DNA from: Candidatus Rhodoferax randersensis
GTDB lineage: Bacteria; Pseudomonadota; Gammaproteobacteria; Burkholderiales; Burkholderiaceae_C
Direction: 5' to 3'
Assembly (NCBI GenBank): GCA_016718155.1
Contig: JADKEH010000015.1
Span: 119,013 to 183,012, forward strand
Length of the DNA: 64,000 nucleotides
A program made the position numbers and the translations under genes. The first letter of the stretch is position 1; each line of letters begins with the position of its first letter. This document shows positions 43,701 through 53,700 of the stretch, piece after piece. The notes under the pieces were generated by a model. That model was given only the letters and a program-made list of their open reading frames with translations. It was not told the DNA's origin and searched no databases.

Positions 43701-44573
43701 ATGTCCTGGCTTGAAAAACTCCTTCCCCCGAAAATCCAGCAAACCAATATTGCTGACCGGCGCAGCGTTCCCGAGGGACTGTGGATCAAGTGTCCAAGTT
43801 GTGAGACCGTGCTCTACAAGACGGATCTGGAACAGAATCAGAACGTTTGCCCCAGTTGCAGCCACCACCATCGCATCGGAGCGCGCGAGCGCCTGAACGT
43901 ATTCCTGGACAACGAAGGCCGCTTCGAGATCGGCCAGGAAGTGTTACCGGTCGATGCGCTCAAGTTCAAAGACAGCCGCAAGTACCCCGAGCGCCTCAAA
44001 GAGGCCATGGACAACACCGGCGAAACCGATGCCCTGGTGGTGATGGGCGGTGCCGTGCACAGCATCAGCGTGGTGGCCGCCTGCTTTGAATTCGAGTTCA
44101 TGGGCGGCAGCATGGGCTCGGTGGTCGGCGAGCGCTTTGTACGCGGCGTGCACACCGCCATCGAACAAAAGCTGCCCTTCATCTGCTTCACCTCCACCGG
44201 CGGCGCGCGCATGCAGGAGGGTCTGCTCAGCCTGATGCAGATGGCCAAGACCAATGCCGCCCTGACCCGACTGGCCAAGAAAGGCCTGCCGTATATCAGT
44301 GTGCTGACCGACCCCACGATGGGCGGCGTGAGCGCCGGATTCGCGTTTCTGGGTGACGTGGTGATTGCCGAGCCCAAGGCTCTGATTGGTTTCGCCGGAC
44401 CGCGAGTCATCGAGTCCACCGTGCGCGTGACGCTGCCAGAAGGGTTTCAGCGTGCCGAGTTCCTGCTGACCAAGGGCGCGATCGACTTCATCTGCGACCG
44501 CCGTGAACTGCGCAAGACCGTGGCCAACACGTTGGCGATGCTGCTTCGACAACCGGCTGATGCCGTCAGCTGA
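43701..44573 (+). CDS. accD: Acetyl-CoA carboxylase carboxyltransferase subunit beta
   Basis: 290 residues. It transfers CO2 from biotin to acetyl-CoA, making malonyl-CoA with AccA. The N-terminal zinc ribbon has Cys31, Cys34, Cys50 and Cys53 (CPSCETV and CPSCSHH). The crotonase-like core has MGGSMGSVVGERFVRG, STGGARMQEGLLSLMQMAKT and PTMGGVSAGFAFLGD. It follows trpA, as in many beta- and gamma-proteobacteria. folC, often next, is absent here. Confidence 0.96.
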   Translation: MSWLEKLLPPKIQQTNIADRRSVPEGLWIKCPSCETVLYKTDLEQNQNVCPSCSHHHRIGARERLNVFLDNEGRFEIGQEVLPVDALKFKDSRKYPERLKEAMDNTGETDALVVMGGAVHSISVVAACFEFEFMGGSMGSVVGERFVRGVHTAIEQKLPFICFTSTGGARMQEGLLSLMQMAKTNAALTRLAKKGLPYISVLTDPTMGGVSAGFAFLGDVVIAEPKALIGFAGPRVIESTVRVTLPEGFQRAEFLLTKGAIDFICDRRELRKTVANTLAMLLRQPADAVS

Positions 44574-44609
44574 GTCCACCGAGCGGATGGACAGAGGGGC
44601 CGGATACTG

Positions 44610-45173
44610 TCAGCGCAGCAGAACGGCCCCCTGCAGATGCCCCAGCAAGATCGAGACAATCTGCAGCGCGACCAGCAATACCAGTGGGGACAAATCCACA
44701 CCGCCCACCAAGGGAATCAGCCGCCGTATCGGCCTGAGGGCCGGCGCGACCAAACGCTCCACGATGTCCGTCATCACCGATCCCGTAGGCACCCAGGACA
44801 GCACGGCATAGACGATCACCAGTACGCTTAGCCCGGTGACGGCCAGCCTCAGCAATCCGAAGGCAGCAAGTATTGGAACCGAAACCAGATTGCCAGTGGC
44901 GCCCAGCAGCAACCACAGCAGGAAGAACTGAATCAGTTCCAGCGCAAAAGCGGCAACGAAACTGGACGTGTCGAGCGAGCCGATGGCCGGAATCACCCGC
45001 CGTAGCGGCAACACGATCCAATCGGTCAACGCGAAGATGAATCGCCCCAGCGGATTGCCAGAGCGCGCTGACATGGGGATACGCTGGTACTGCATGTACA
45101 AGCGCAACAGGCAGGTCCCGGCCAGCAACCCAATGACAACTTCAAGCAGCAGGGAGACGATTTGGTAAAGCAT
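44610..45173 (-). CDS. YggT family membrane protein
   Basis: 187 residues with two copies of the YggT unit. Each has a hydrophobic helix followed by a proline-rich amphipathic loop: FALTDWIVLPLRRVIPAIG in the first half and VERLVAPALRPIRRLIPLVG in the second. Start at 45173 (MLYQIVSLLLEVVIGLLAG). YggT proteins are linked to osmotic shock and cell division in other bacteria, without a defined biochemical role. It is convergent with accD. Confidence 0.9.
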   Translation of the reverse strand: MLYQIVSLLLEVVIGLLAGTCLLRLYMQYQRIPMSARSGNPLGRFIFALTDWIVLPLRRVIPAIGSLDTSSFVAAFALELIQFFLLWLLLGATGNLVSVPILAAFGLLRLAVTGLSVLVIVYAVLSWVPTGSVMTDIVERLVAPALRPIRRLIPLVGGVDLSPLVLLVALQIVSILLGHLQGAVLLR

Positions 45174-45359
45174 GGATTCTTTTGTGGCAGGGACTTGATG
45201 ATAGCGGGCACCTGACACACTCTTGGCATGGGCCAGGACGTGGGCCAGGACCCAGAATGCGGGCTGCCCTTCGTCGGGGCCACGCCAGCCAACTAAAATC
45301 AATGGTCTCGCCGATTCTGGCACTGCCGTTGCCACTCATTCGCTTTATGTCCGCACCCC

Positions 45360-46913
45360 ATGTCTGAACACACCACCACCCACGCCCCCCTAGACGAAAA
45401 CCAGCTCATCGCTGAGCGTCGCGAAAAGCTCAAGGCCATCCGCCAACAGCAAATCGAGGGCAAGGGCGTGGCCTTCCCCAACGACTTCAAACCCTCCGAC
45501 CACGCGGCGGACCTATTTGCGGCCCACGCGGGGCAGACGCCTGAAGGCCTTTTGGAACAAGGCAGCGTCGCCAAGGTGGCTGGTCGCATGATGCTCAAGC
45601 GCGTGATGGGCAAGGCCAGCTTTGCGACCCTGCAAGACAGCAGTGGCCGCATCCAGATCTACATCAAGGGTGAAGACGTGGGCGACGAGGTCTACACCAG
45701 TTTCAAGCATTGGGACCTGGGCGACATCGTGGCCGCCGAAGGCAAGGTCTTCAAGACCAAGACTGGCGAGTTGTCCATCCACGCCAGCAGCATTCGCCTC
45801 CTCACCAAAAGCCTGCGGCCCATGCCCGACAAGTTTCACGGCATGAACGATCAGGAGGTGAAGTACCGTCAGCGCTATGTGGACCTGATGACCGACGAGA
45901 ACGCACGCAAGCGCTTTGTGGCGCGCAGCAAGGCGGTCAGTGGCATTCGCGAGTTCATGGTGGCGCACAACTTCCTGGAAGTTGAAACCCCCATGCTGCA
46001 CCCGATTCCGGGTGGCGCCAATGCCAAGCCCTTCACCACGCACCACAACGCGTTGGACCAGCAGATGTTTCTGCGCATTGCGCCCGAGCTGTATTTGAAG
46101 CGCCTGCTGGTGGGCGGCTTCGAGCGCGTGTTCGAAATCAACCGCAACTTCCGCAACGAAGGCATCTCGGTACGCCACAACCCCGAGTTCACCATGATGG
46201 AGTTCTACGCAGCCTACTGGGACTACCAGGACCTGATGACCTTCACCGAGGCGCTGATCCGCGACTGCGCGCACAAGGCGGTGGACACGCTGCACCTGAG
46301 CTACGACGGCAAGCCGGTCGACCTGTCCAAGCCGTTCGAGCGCCTGACCATCCGCGAAGCCATCATCAAACACACCGAGGCGGGCGCGTCGCTGGACGAT
46401 GGCGCCGGCCTGGCGGTGGACAACCCGACCTGGCTGTTCAACGCGCTGCGCAAACTCGGGCTGACCGAGGCCAAGCACCAGCTCTCCACCCGCTCGCTGG
46501 CCAGTCTGCAGGTGATGTACTTTGAAGAAACGGTGGAAGAAAAGCTGTGGCAACCCACCTTCATCTGCGAGCACCCGGTCGAGATCTCGCCGCTGGCGCG
46601 CGCCAGCGACCACAAGCCCGGCGTGACCGAGCGCTTTGAGCTCTACATCACCGGGCGCGAATTCGGCAACGGCTTTTCTGAACTGAACGACGCCGAAGAG
46701 CAAGCGGCGCGCTTCCATGCGCAAGTGGCGGCCAAGGACAACGGCGACGATGAAGCCATGTACTTCGACCACGACTTCGTGCGTGCCCTGGAATATGGCA
46801 TGCCACCCGCTGGCGGGTGCGGCATTGGCATTGATCGCCTGATGATGCTGCTGACCGACAGTCCCAGCATTCGCGACATCATTCTGTTCCCGGCGTTGCG
46901 CCGTGAAACCTGA
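45360..46913 (+). CDS. lysS: Lysine-tRNA ligase, class II
   Basis: 517 residues. An N-terminal OB-fold anticodon-binding domain includes AGRMMLKRVMGKASFATLQD and the segment DIVAAEGKVFKTKTGELSI. The catalytic core has motif 1 around ETPMLHPIPGGANAKPF, motif 2 FRNEGISVRHNPEFTMMEF, and motif 3 GCGIGIDRLMMLLTDSPSIR. The product charges tRNA-Lys. A 186-base gap separates it from the divergent YggT gene. Its end overlaps the next gene by 11 bases. Confidence 0.97.
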   Translation: MSEHTTTHAPLDENQLIAERREKLKAIRQQQIEGKGVAFPNDFKPSDHAADLFAAHAGQTPEGLLEQGSVAKVAGRMMLKRVMGKASFATLQDSSGRIQIYIKGEDVGDEVYTSFKHWDLGDIVAAEGKVFKTKTGELSIHASSIRLLTKSLRPMPDKFHGMNDQEVKYRQRYVDLMTDENARKRFVARSKAVSGIREFMVAHNFLEVETPMLHPIPGGANAKPFTTHHNALDQQMFLRIAPELYLKRLLVGGFERVFEINRNFRNEGISVRHNPEFTMMEFYAAYWDYQDLMTFTEALIRDCAHKAVDTLHLSYDGKPVDLSKPFERLTIREAIIKHTEAGASLDDGAGLAVDNPTWLFNALRKLGLTEAKHQLSTRSLASLQVMYFEETVEEKLWQPTFICEHPVEISPLARASDHKPGVTERFELYITGREFGNGFSELNDAEEQAARFHAQVAAKDNGDDEAMYFDHDFVRALEYGMPPAGGCGIGIDRLMMLLTDSPSIRDIILFPALRRET

Positions 46914-47463
46914 ACCGGCGCCACCGCTGAAGTACCTGGCGGCCTACCCGGCCCACGTTCTGGCACAGGTTCAGAGCCTGCTCGAACAAGGCCAACTCGG
47001 CCTCATGTTGCTGAAGAAATACCCGTGCGCCCATGCCGTGCGCACCGACAAAGCGCTGTACGACTATGTCCAGGAAATCAAGGCAACCAAGTTACGTGGC
47101 AGTGAGCCGCTGAGCAAGGTCGCGTTTGACAGCAAGTTGCACGTGATGGCGCACGCGCTGGGTACGCATACCACCGTGTCACGGGTGCAAGGTAGCCGCC
47201 TCAAGGCCAAGCGCGAGATTCGCGTAGCCACGCTGTTCAAGGACACGCCGATCGAGTTCCTGCGCATGATCACGGTCCACGAGCTCGCACACCTCAAGGA
47301 ACGCGCCCATGACAAGGCCTTCTACCAACTGTGTTGCTACATGGAGCCCGACTACCATCAGGTTGAGTTCGACCTGCGGCTTTACCTGACGCACCTCGAC
47401 CTTGGTGGCAAGCTCGATTGGCCAGCAAGCCCCTTGTATGTTCTGAATTTGAAAATATCTTGA
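46903..47463 (+). CDS. YgjP-like (DUF45) metallopeptidase domain protein
   Basis: 186 residues. The metal motif HELAHLKERAHDKAFYQLCC matches the YgjP/WLM-type zinc peptidase family, with HExxH and a downstream His (HDKAF). A GTG start at 46903 overlaps lysS by 11 bases. The last residues (WPASPLYVLNLKIS) look unlike the conserved family end near LYLTHLDLGG, and they lie at the IS110 border, so the 3' end may be altered by the insertion. Substrate unknown. Confidence 0.85.
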   Translation: MKPEPAPPLKYLAAYPAHVLAQVQSLLEQGQLGLMLLKKYPCAHAVRTDKALYDYVQEIKATKLRGSEPLSKVAFDSKLHVMAHALGTHTTVSRVQGSRLKAKREIRVATLFKDTPIEFLRMITVHELAHLKERAHDKAFYQLCCYMEPDYHQVEFDLRLYLTHLDLGGKLDWPASPLYVLNLKIS

Positions 47464-47472
47464 GTAGTGGCG

Positions 47473-47726
47473 GTCTGTGAATCTTGTGGGCAAAGGGGTG
47501 CGCGGTGGGAAACGCACGGCGTTTTCCACGGCAAGCGCCCCGGTTTGCCGAAGGCAAATTGTCCACAAATCCACAGACCCGACTTTGGTTTCGGTGTGGC
47601 AGCTCGTCCGCCCCTTGGGCTACCCAAGCCCGTGAGAGAGCAAAGAGCGTCACACCAATTTTTAGCTGCGAACCCGAACGGTTGCTTGGGCCTATAAGCC
47701 CGCATTTTGCAAGGATGGGAACTGCT
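47473..47726 (+). ncRNA. Structured IS110 left-end region, candidate bridge RNA
   Basis: The 263 bases before the transposase gene have no gene but strong secondary structure. A long nested inverted repeat spans 47473-47578; its outer arms GTCTGTGAATCTTGTGGGC and TTGTCCACAAATCCACAGAC and inner arms GTGGGAAACGC and GCGTTTTCCAC pair with few mismatches. Two further hairpins lie at 47614-47628 (CTTGGG-CTA-CCCAAG) and 47688-47701. In IS110-group elements the noncoding left end encodes a bridge RNA that specifies donor and target. Position and structure fit, but the guide loops cannot be assigned without the element's termini. Confidence 0.4.
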
Positions 47727-48677
47727 ATGACTGAGCGTGTTGTGGAGAAGTTTGTCGGAGTCGATGTATCCAAGTCCACATTGGATGTTTGCATTGATTC
47801 TCCGTCTGAAGTGATGCACGTCGATTACGACGACAAAGGCATCAAAGCGCTTTGTGCGCGCCTGAAATCGGTGGCGCCGACCTTGATCGTCATGGAAGCC
47901 ACGGGTGGCCTGGAGATGCGTCTGGCCTGTGAAATGGCCGCTCAGGGTCTCAACGTGGCTGTCATCAACCCGCGCCAGGCCCGCGACTTCGCCAAAGCCA
48001 CGGGGCAATTGGCCAAGACCGACCGGGTTGATGCCGCCATGCTGGCCGCCTTTGCCAAGGCGATTCGCCCGCAAGTACGCCCGCTCAAGGACGAGCAGAC
48101 CCGCGAACTCGATGACATGGTCAGTCGGCGCCGGCAGTTGATTGCCAACCGGGTTCAGGAAACCCTGCGACTCAACACGGCTGCATCCAGGCCCCTGCAA
48201 AAGAGTTTGAAGGCGCATATTGCCTGGTTGGACAAGCGCATTGTTGAGATCGATGAAGACTTGAGTTTTCGCTTGAAAGCCTCTGACGTCTGGCGAACCA
48301 AAGATAATTTGTTGCGCGGCATCCCGGGTGTAGGTGCCGTCACCACGCTGACCATGCTGGCCAAGTGTCCTGAACTGGGGACACTCAACCGGCGCGAGAT
48401 CGCCTCCTTGACGGGTGTGGCACCACTGGCCAACGACAGCGGCAAGCATCATGGCAAGCGCTTTGTCTGGGGTGGCCGTGCTGATGTGCGTGCAGTTCTA
48501 TACATGGCCACCTTATCCGCCAAACGGAGCAATCCAGCACTCAAAGCATTTGCCGATCGGCTCAAGCAGGCGGGCAAGCCCCCCAAGGTCATCATCGTTG
48601 CTTGCATGCGAAAGTTGCTCACCATCATGAATTCAATTTTGAGAAACAACACACCTTGGAGCCCAAATATTGCTTGA
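47727..48677 (+). CDS. IS110 family transposase (DEDD recombinase)
   Basis: 316 residues. The N-terminal RuvC-like domain carries Asp13 (FVGVDVSKSTLDV), Glu57 (IVMEATGG), and Asp99 and Asp102 (KTDRVDAAML), the DEDD set. The C-terminal Transposase_20 domain has GIPGVGAVTTLTMLAK and a conserved Ser238 in LANDSGKHHGKRFVWGG. No frameshift or stop interrupts it, so it may be active. ATG at 47727 is the start that gives the conserved length. Confidence 0.95.
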   Translation: MTERVVEKFVGVDVSKSTLDVCIDSPSEVMHVDYDDKGIKALCARLKSVAPTLIVMEATGGLEMRLACEMAAQGLNVAVINPRQARDFAKATGQLAKTDRVDAAMLAAFAKAIRPQVRPLKDEQTRELDDMVSRRRQLIANRVQETLRLNTAASRPLQKSLKAHIAWLDKRIVEIDEDLSFRLKASDVWRTKDNLLRGIPGVGAVTTLTMLAKCPELGTLNRREIASLTGVAPLANDSGKHHGKRFVWGGRADVRAVLYMATLSAKRSNPALKAFADRLKQAGKPPKVIIVACMRKLLTIMNSILRNNTPWSPNIA

Positions 48678-48689
48678 CTTTAAACACGG

Positions 48690-49338
48690 TTGCTCTATCT
48701 CAGCACCCTGGGCATGCCCGGCATGACAGGTTACTTTGGCCTATTGGAAGTGGGCCAGCCAAAGGCCGGCGACACCGTGGTGGTGTCCGGCGCTGCCGGT
48801 GCGGTGGGCTCCGTGGTGGGGCAGATCGCCAAGATCAAAGGGGCCCGCGTGGTGGGCATTGCCGGTGGCGCCGACAAGTGCCGCTACCTGGTGGAAGAGC
48901 TGGGCTTTGACGCCGCCATCGACTACAAGACCGAAAACGTGGCCGAAGCACTCAAAATGCATTGCCCCAAGGGCGTGAATGTGTACTTTGACAATGTGGG
49001 CGGCGACATTCTGGACGCCGTGCTGACCCGCCTGGCACGCGGCGCGCCGCATCGTGATTTGCGGCGCCATCTCGCAGTACAACAACACCACCCCGGTCAA
49101 AGGCCCGGCCAACTACCTGGCCCTGCTGGTGCAGCGCGCCACCATGACCGGCATTGTGGTGTCCGACTACTACGACCGTGCCGGTGAGGCTGCCATGGTG
49201 ATGGCGGGCTGGATTCAATCCGGCAAGCTCAAGACCCGCGAAGATGTGGTGCAAGGCTTGGACAACTTCCCGCAAGCCTTTGACATGTTGTTCTCGGGCG
49301 CCAACAACGGCAAGCTGGTACTCAAGGTGGGCGCATAA
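48690..49338 (+). pseudogene. NADP-dependent oxidoreductase (CurA/MDR-like), 5' truncated and frameshifted
   Basis: The remaining part starts YLSTLGMPGMTGYFGLLEVG, which lies about 120 residues into normal family members. The NADP-binding VVSGAAGAVGSVVGQIAKIK follows, then VNVYFDNVGGDILDAVL. Near 49045 an extra C shifts the frame; it resumes as ICGAISQYNNTTPVKGPANY and runs to the stop at 49338. The upstream neighbour is the IS110 element, and the missing 5' part is not on its other side. So the gene was cut by the insertion plus a rearrangement, or the contig is misjoined at the IS. Confidence 0.85.
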
Positions 49339-49421
49339 AGCGTCCCACCACACGGCCGAGACCCCCTCTTTACCCCGCCAAGCTACATGCGGTTTGGCCA
49401 CTACCTCACAAGGAATTCAAA

Positions 49422-50348
49422 ATGAAAGCAGCAATCGTTAAAGCGTACGGCAGCAAAGTTGAAGTCACCGACATTGCGCAACCCGCCCTGTTGGACGACA
49501 GCCTGATGATCGAAGTGCACGCCACCAGCGTCAACCCGGTGGACAATCTGATTCGCGCCGGCTACTTAAAGGGCATGCTGCCCCTGCCAATGCCCTACAC
49601 CGTAGGCAACGATGTGTCCGGCGTCGTGACGCAAGTCGGCAAAGACGTGGTTGGCTTCAAGGTCGGCGACGCGGTGTTTGCACGCCCCCATGGCATGCAA
49701 TCCGGCACGTTTGCAGAGTATGTGGTGGTCAAAGCGGTGGATGCGGCGCACAAGCCGGCCAACCTGAGCCACGCAGAAGCCGCCTCACTGCCCTTGGTGG
49801 CGCTGACTGCCTGGCAGGCCCTGGTGAACAAGGGCAACTTGCAAAGTGGCCAGAAGGTCTTGATCCATGCCGGCTCCGGTGGCGTAGGGTCCGTTGCGAT
49901 CCAGATTGCCAAACACCTGGGTGCCACGGTGGCAACCACCACCAGCAGCGAGAACGTTGCCATGGTGCGCGCGCTGGGTGCGGACACCGTGATCGACTAC
50001 AAGAGCCAGAAATTTGAAGACCTGGTGCACGACTACGATCTGGTGTTTGACACCCTGGGTGGTGCCACCCGTGAGCGTTCTTACGGTGTGCTGAAAAAAG
50101 GTGGCCAACTGGGCTCCATCATTGCGCCCGCCGACACCAGCGGCACCGCCGAGAAGCTGGGTGTGAAGTCCGAGGTGTTCTTCATGTGGCCCAGCGGCGC
50201 ACAACTCGCGCAGATCGGCAAACTGGCCGAGCAGGGCCGCATCAAGCCGCTGATCGACAAGACCTTTACGCTCGACCACGCGCAAGACGCTTTTGATTAC
50301 AGCCAGTCGGGCCGCGCCAAGGGCAAGGTTGTGGTGACGGTCAAGTGA
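49422..50348 (+). CDS. Zinc-independent MDR family NADP-dependent oxidoreductase
   Basis: 308 residues, quinone-oxidoreductase-like. The start MKAAIVKAYGSKVEVTDIAQ and the segment TSVNPVDNLIRAGYLKGM are the catalytic fold; no zinc-ligand cysteines are present. The coenzyme motif LIHAGSGGVGSVAIQIAKH lies near residue 150. The end FDYSQSGRAKGKVVVTVK is typical. An AAGGA ribosome site precedes the ATG. It follows another truncated MDR gene on the same strand, suggesting a former two-gene unit. Substrate unknown; quinones or enones are usual. Confidence 0.9.
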   Translation: MKAAIVKAYGSKVEVTDIAQPALLDDSLMIEVHATSVNPVDNLIRAGYLKGMLPLPMPYTVGNDVSGVVTQVGKDVVGFKVGDAVFARPHGMQSGTFAEYVVVKAVDAAHKPANLSHAEAASLPLVALTAWQALVNKGNLQSGQKVLIHAGSGGVGSVAIQIAKHLGATVATTTSSENVAMVRALGADTVIDYKSQKFEDLVHDYDLVFDTLGGATRERSYGVLKKGGQLGSIIAPADTSGTAEKLGVKSEVFFMWPSGAQLAQIGKLAEQGRIKPLIDKTFTLDHAQDAFDYSQSGRAKGKVVVTVK

Positions 50349-50504
50349 TTCAGGTTTATACGTCGGCGGTTGCGCTCGATACTGCGAAAGCAGGACAAGA
50401 CACCGGGAATGGGGCGCTGCCATGACGATCACCGACGCTGGCCAAATGCGTACTTTGCAAATTTGGGACTGTTCACTATGACGCAGGCCCATCACTATGC
50501 GAGC

Positions 50505-50603
50505 CAATCCCGATGAGGAAACTACTAACTGGAGAGCCGTGTGCGGGAGAACCGCACGCACGGTTCGGAGGCAGGGGAGGCGAAGGCCTTCTCTACCCCT
50601 ATC
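50505..50603 (+). mobile_element. Group II intron 3' remnant (domains V and VI)
   Basis: Domain V is recognisable at 50534-50566: GAGCCGTGTGCGGGAGAACC then GCACGCACGGTTC, a 33-base hairpin with the AGC-type catalytic start. Domain VI follows (50567-50603) with arms around GGGGAGGCGAAGGCCTTCTC and an end CCCCTATC. The bases before domain V (ATGAGGAAACTACTAACTGG) also match the usual flank. No reverse transcriptase/maturase gene and no 5' domains are present; the upstream sequence goes straight into the oxidoreductase gene. It is a dead fragment, or an assembly join. Confidence 0.75.
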
Positions 50604-50728
50604 AGCCGCAGCGCGCAGTACCGCGTCGTCCCGATCTCGCAAACTGGCTCGACCGACGTGTCCTGACGGCGGCTTGGTCGGTCACCCGGCCGCGGGCGGC
50701 CAACGTCAGGTGTACTGGTCATGGGCGC

Positions 50729-53700
50729 CTAAGGAACCCCTGGCGTCGCCACCACTGCCGAGTTGTCCTTTTGCCGTAGCACGCGGCGTTTGGCGCGGCT
50801 GACAAAGTGCTCGATGTCATCCACGATCGTGAAGAAACTTGGCGTCACCAGCAGGCTCAGGATGGTGGAGGTGATCAGGCCGCCGATCACCGCCGCCGCC
50901 ATGGGTGCGCGGAAACTGTTGTCGGCGTCGCCCAGGCCTATCACCAGCGGCAGCATGCCCGCCACCATGGCGATGGTGGTCATGATGATGGGGCGCGCCC
51001 GCTTGTGGCAGGCATCCATTAGCGCGTCGAAGCGGTTCAACCCATGCTCACGGCGCGCCATGATGGCGTATTCCACCAACAGAATCGAGTTTTTGGTTGA
51101 CACCCCAATCAGCATCACCAAGCCGATGAAGGAGGGCATGGACAGCATCTTGCCGCTGATCAGCAGGCCCATAAAGGCGCCGCCAAAGGACAAAATCACC
51201 GAGGGCAGGATCGAGATCGGGTGCAGAAAGTCTTTGAACAGCAGCACCAGCACGATGTAGATGCACAGCACACCCGTCATCATGGCCATGCCAAAGCCGG
51301 CCACCATCTCGGCTTGCACCTCGGCGTCGCCAATCTCCAACTGCTGCACACCGGCCGGCAGGTTGACGATGCTGGGCAGCTTGGCCACGGCTTCAGTGAC
51401 CTCGCCCAGTGGCACGCCCGACAACTCCACCTCGAAGTTGACATTGCGCACGCGGTTCAGGCGGCTGATCACGGCCGGGCCGCCCGACATTTCAAACGTG
51501 GCCACCTGGCTCAGCATCACCGGGCCCTTGGCGCCGGGCACCATCAGGCGGCCGAGCAACTCCAGGTCCTGGCGGGCATCGGTGGCCAGTTTCACCACGA
51601 TCGGCACCTGGCGCTGGCTCAGGTTGAGCTTGGGCAAGGCCGATTCGTAGTCACCCACGGTGGCGATGCGCAGCGTCTCGGCAATGGCCGCGCTGGTGAC
51701 GCCCATGTCGGCGGCGCGGGCAAAGTCGGGGCGAATGGCCACCTCCGAGCGGGTCAGGCTGGCACTCGATGAAATGTTACCCAGGCCGGGGATCTTGCGC
51801 AGGTCTTTCTCGACCGCGGCGGCGGCCTGTGCCAGGGCCACCGGGTCTTCACCCTTCAGGGCCAGCTGGTACTTCTCGCCCGAGCCACCCAGGCCGACCT
51901 TGAAGCGGGCGCCCGGCAACTCGGCCAGCGCGGTGCGCATTTCGCTCTCAATCACCTGCTGCGCGGGCGTTTGCCCCGTTCGGCCAGCAACACGGTGAGT
52001 GTGGCCTTGCGCACCTCACTGTTGGCGCCACCGCCAGCAAACGGGTCGGTGCCCACGGCGCCCCCGCCCGCTGTGGTGTAGACGCTTTGCACATGCGCCA
52101 ACTTGCCAATCAGGGCGCGCGCGCTTTCGGCTGCAACGCTGGTTTGTGCCAGCGTGGTGCCGGGGGGCAACTCCAGGTAAACCTGGGTTTGCGAGTTGTC
52201 GTCTGGCGGAATAAAGCCGCTGGGTATCAGGGGCACCAACAGCAGCGAGCCAACGAAGAAGCCAATTGCTGAAAACAGTGACCTAGCGGTGGTGCAGCGT
52301 CCAGCGAGTGATCCGTAGGTACAGCGGCATCCAGGTTGGCTCTTCATGCACGTGGGTGGACGGCTTCATGATGTAGGCCGCCATCATGGGCGTCAGCACG
52401 CGGGCCACGAGCAGCGAGGCAGCCACAGCGAACACGGCGGTCCAGCCAAATTGTTTGAAGAACTTGCCCACCACGCCGCTCGCGAAGGCGGTGGGCAGGA
52501 ACACGGCGATCAGCGCGAAGGTGGTGGCGATCACGGCCAGGCCGATTTCGTCCGCCGCTTCCATGGCCGCCTGGTAGGGCGTCTTGCCCATGCGCAGGTG
52601 GCGTTCGATGTTTTCCACTTCCACAATCGCGTCGTCCACCAGAATCCCGATGACTAGGGACAGGGCCAGCAGCGTCACCACATTGGTCGTAAAGCCCATG
52701 TAGTGCATGCCGATAAAGGCAGGAATGGCCGACAGTGGCAAGGCCACGGCGGATACAAACGTGGCGCGCCAGTTGCGCAGAAAGAACCACACCACGATGA
52801 CCGCCAGAATGGCGCCCTCATACAGCATGGTCATGGAGGCATCGAACTCCTCCTGCACCGGGGTCACGAAGTCAAAAGCCTGGGTTAGCTCCAGATCGGG
52901 GTGTTGGGCCTTCAGGGCAGCCAATGCTTTTTGCACGGCGGCACCTACTTCCACTTCGCTGGCACCCTTGCTGCGGGTGATCTCAAAACCGACGACCGAC
53001 TTGCCGTTCAGTGTGGCAAAGCTGCGCTGCTCGGCCACCGTGTCCTTTACGCTGGCGATCTCATCGAGGCGTACGCGCTTGCCGCTGCTCAAACTCAGTT
53101 CCAGGCGCGACAGCTCTTCCACCGTGGCCACGTTGGCCAGCGTGCGCATGGGTTGCTCGGAGCCACCCAGGTCGGCACGGCCACCGGCGCTTTCGGTCTG
53201 TACCTGTTTGAGCTGGCGCGAAATATCGGCTGCCGTGGCGCCCAGGCTTTGCAGTTGGACCGGGTCCAGCGCCACCTGCACTTCACGGGTCACGCCGCCG
53301 ACGCGGGCCACCGAGCCGACGCCACGCACACCCAAGAGCGCGCGCGAAATGGTGTTGTCCACAAACCAGCTCAACGCCTCGTCGTCCATGCGGCCTGAGC
53401 GGATGGTGAAGGCCAGAATCGGCGAGCCCGACAGGTTCATCTTGCTGACGATCGGGTCGCGCAGATCACCGGGCAGGTCGCTGCGCACTTGTTGCACGGC
53501 ACTGCGCACGTCGTCCACCGCTTCCTGCGTTGGCTTCTCCAGGCGGAATTCGGCCGTCACCGTGACGCTGCCATCCTGCACGCTGGTGTAGATGTTCTTC
53601 AGGCCCGAGAGGGGTGCAATGGCGTTCTCGATCTTGCGCGCCACTTCGGTTTCCAGCTGTGCGGGTGCTGCCCCCGGCAGGCTGGCCGACACGGTGACAG

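Larger units (their letters stand above)
47464..48694 (+). mobile_element. IS110-family insertion sequence (ends approximate)
   Basis: One DEDD transposase gene with a long structured 5' noncoding part and a very short 3' part, the normal IS110 layout. No terminal inverted repeats were seen, as usual for the IS110 group. The left end is somewhere near the stop of the DUF45 gene. The right end must lie before 48694, because from there the frame of a truncated oxidoreductase begins. Estimated length about 1.2 kb. Confidence 0.8.
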
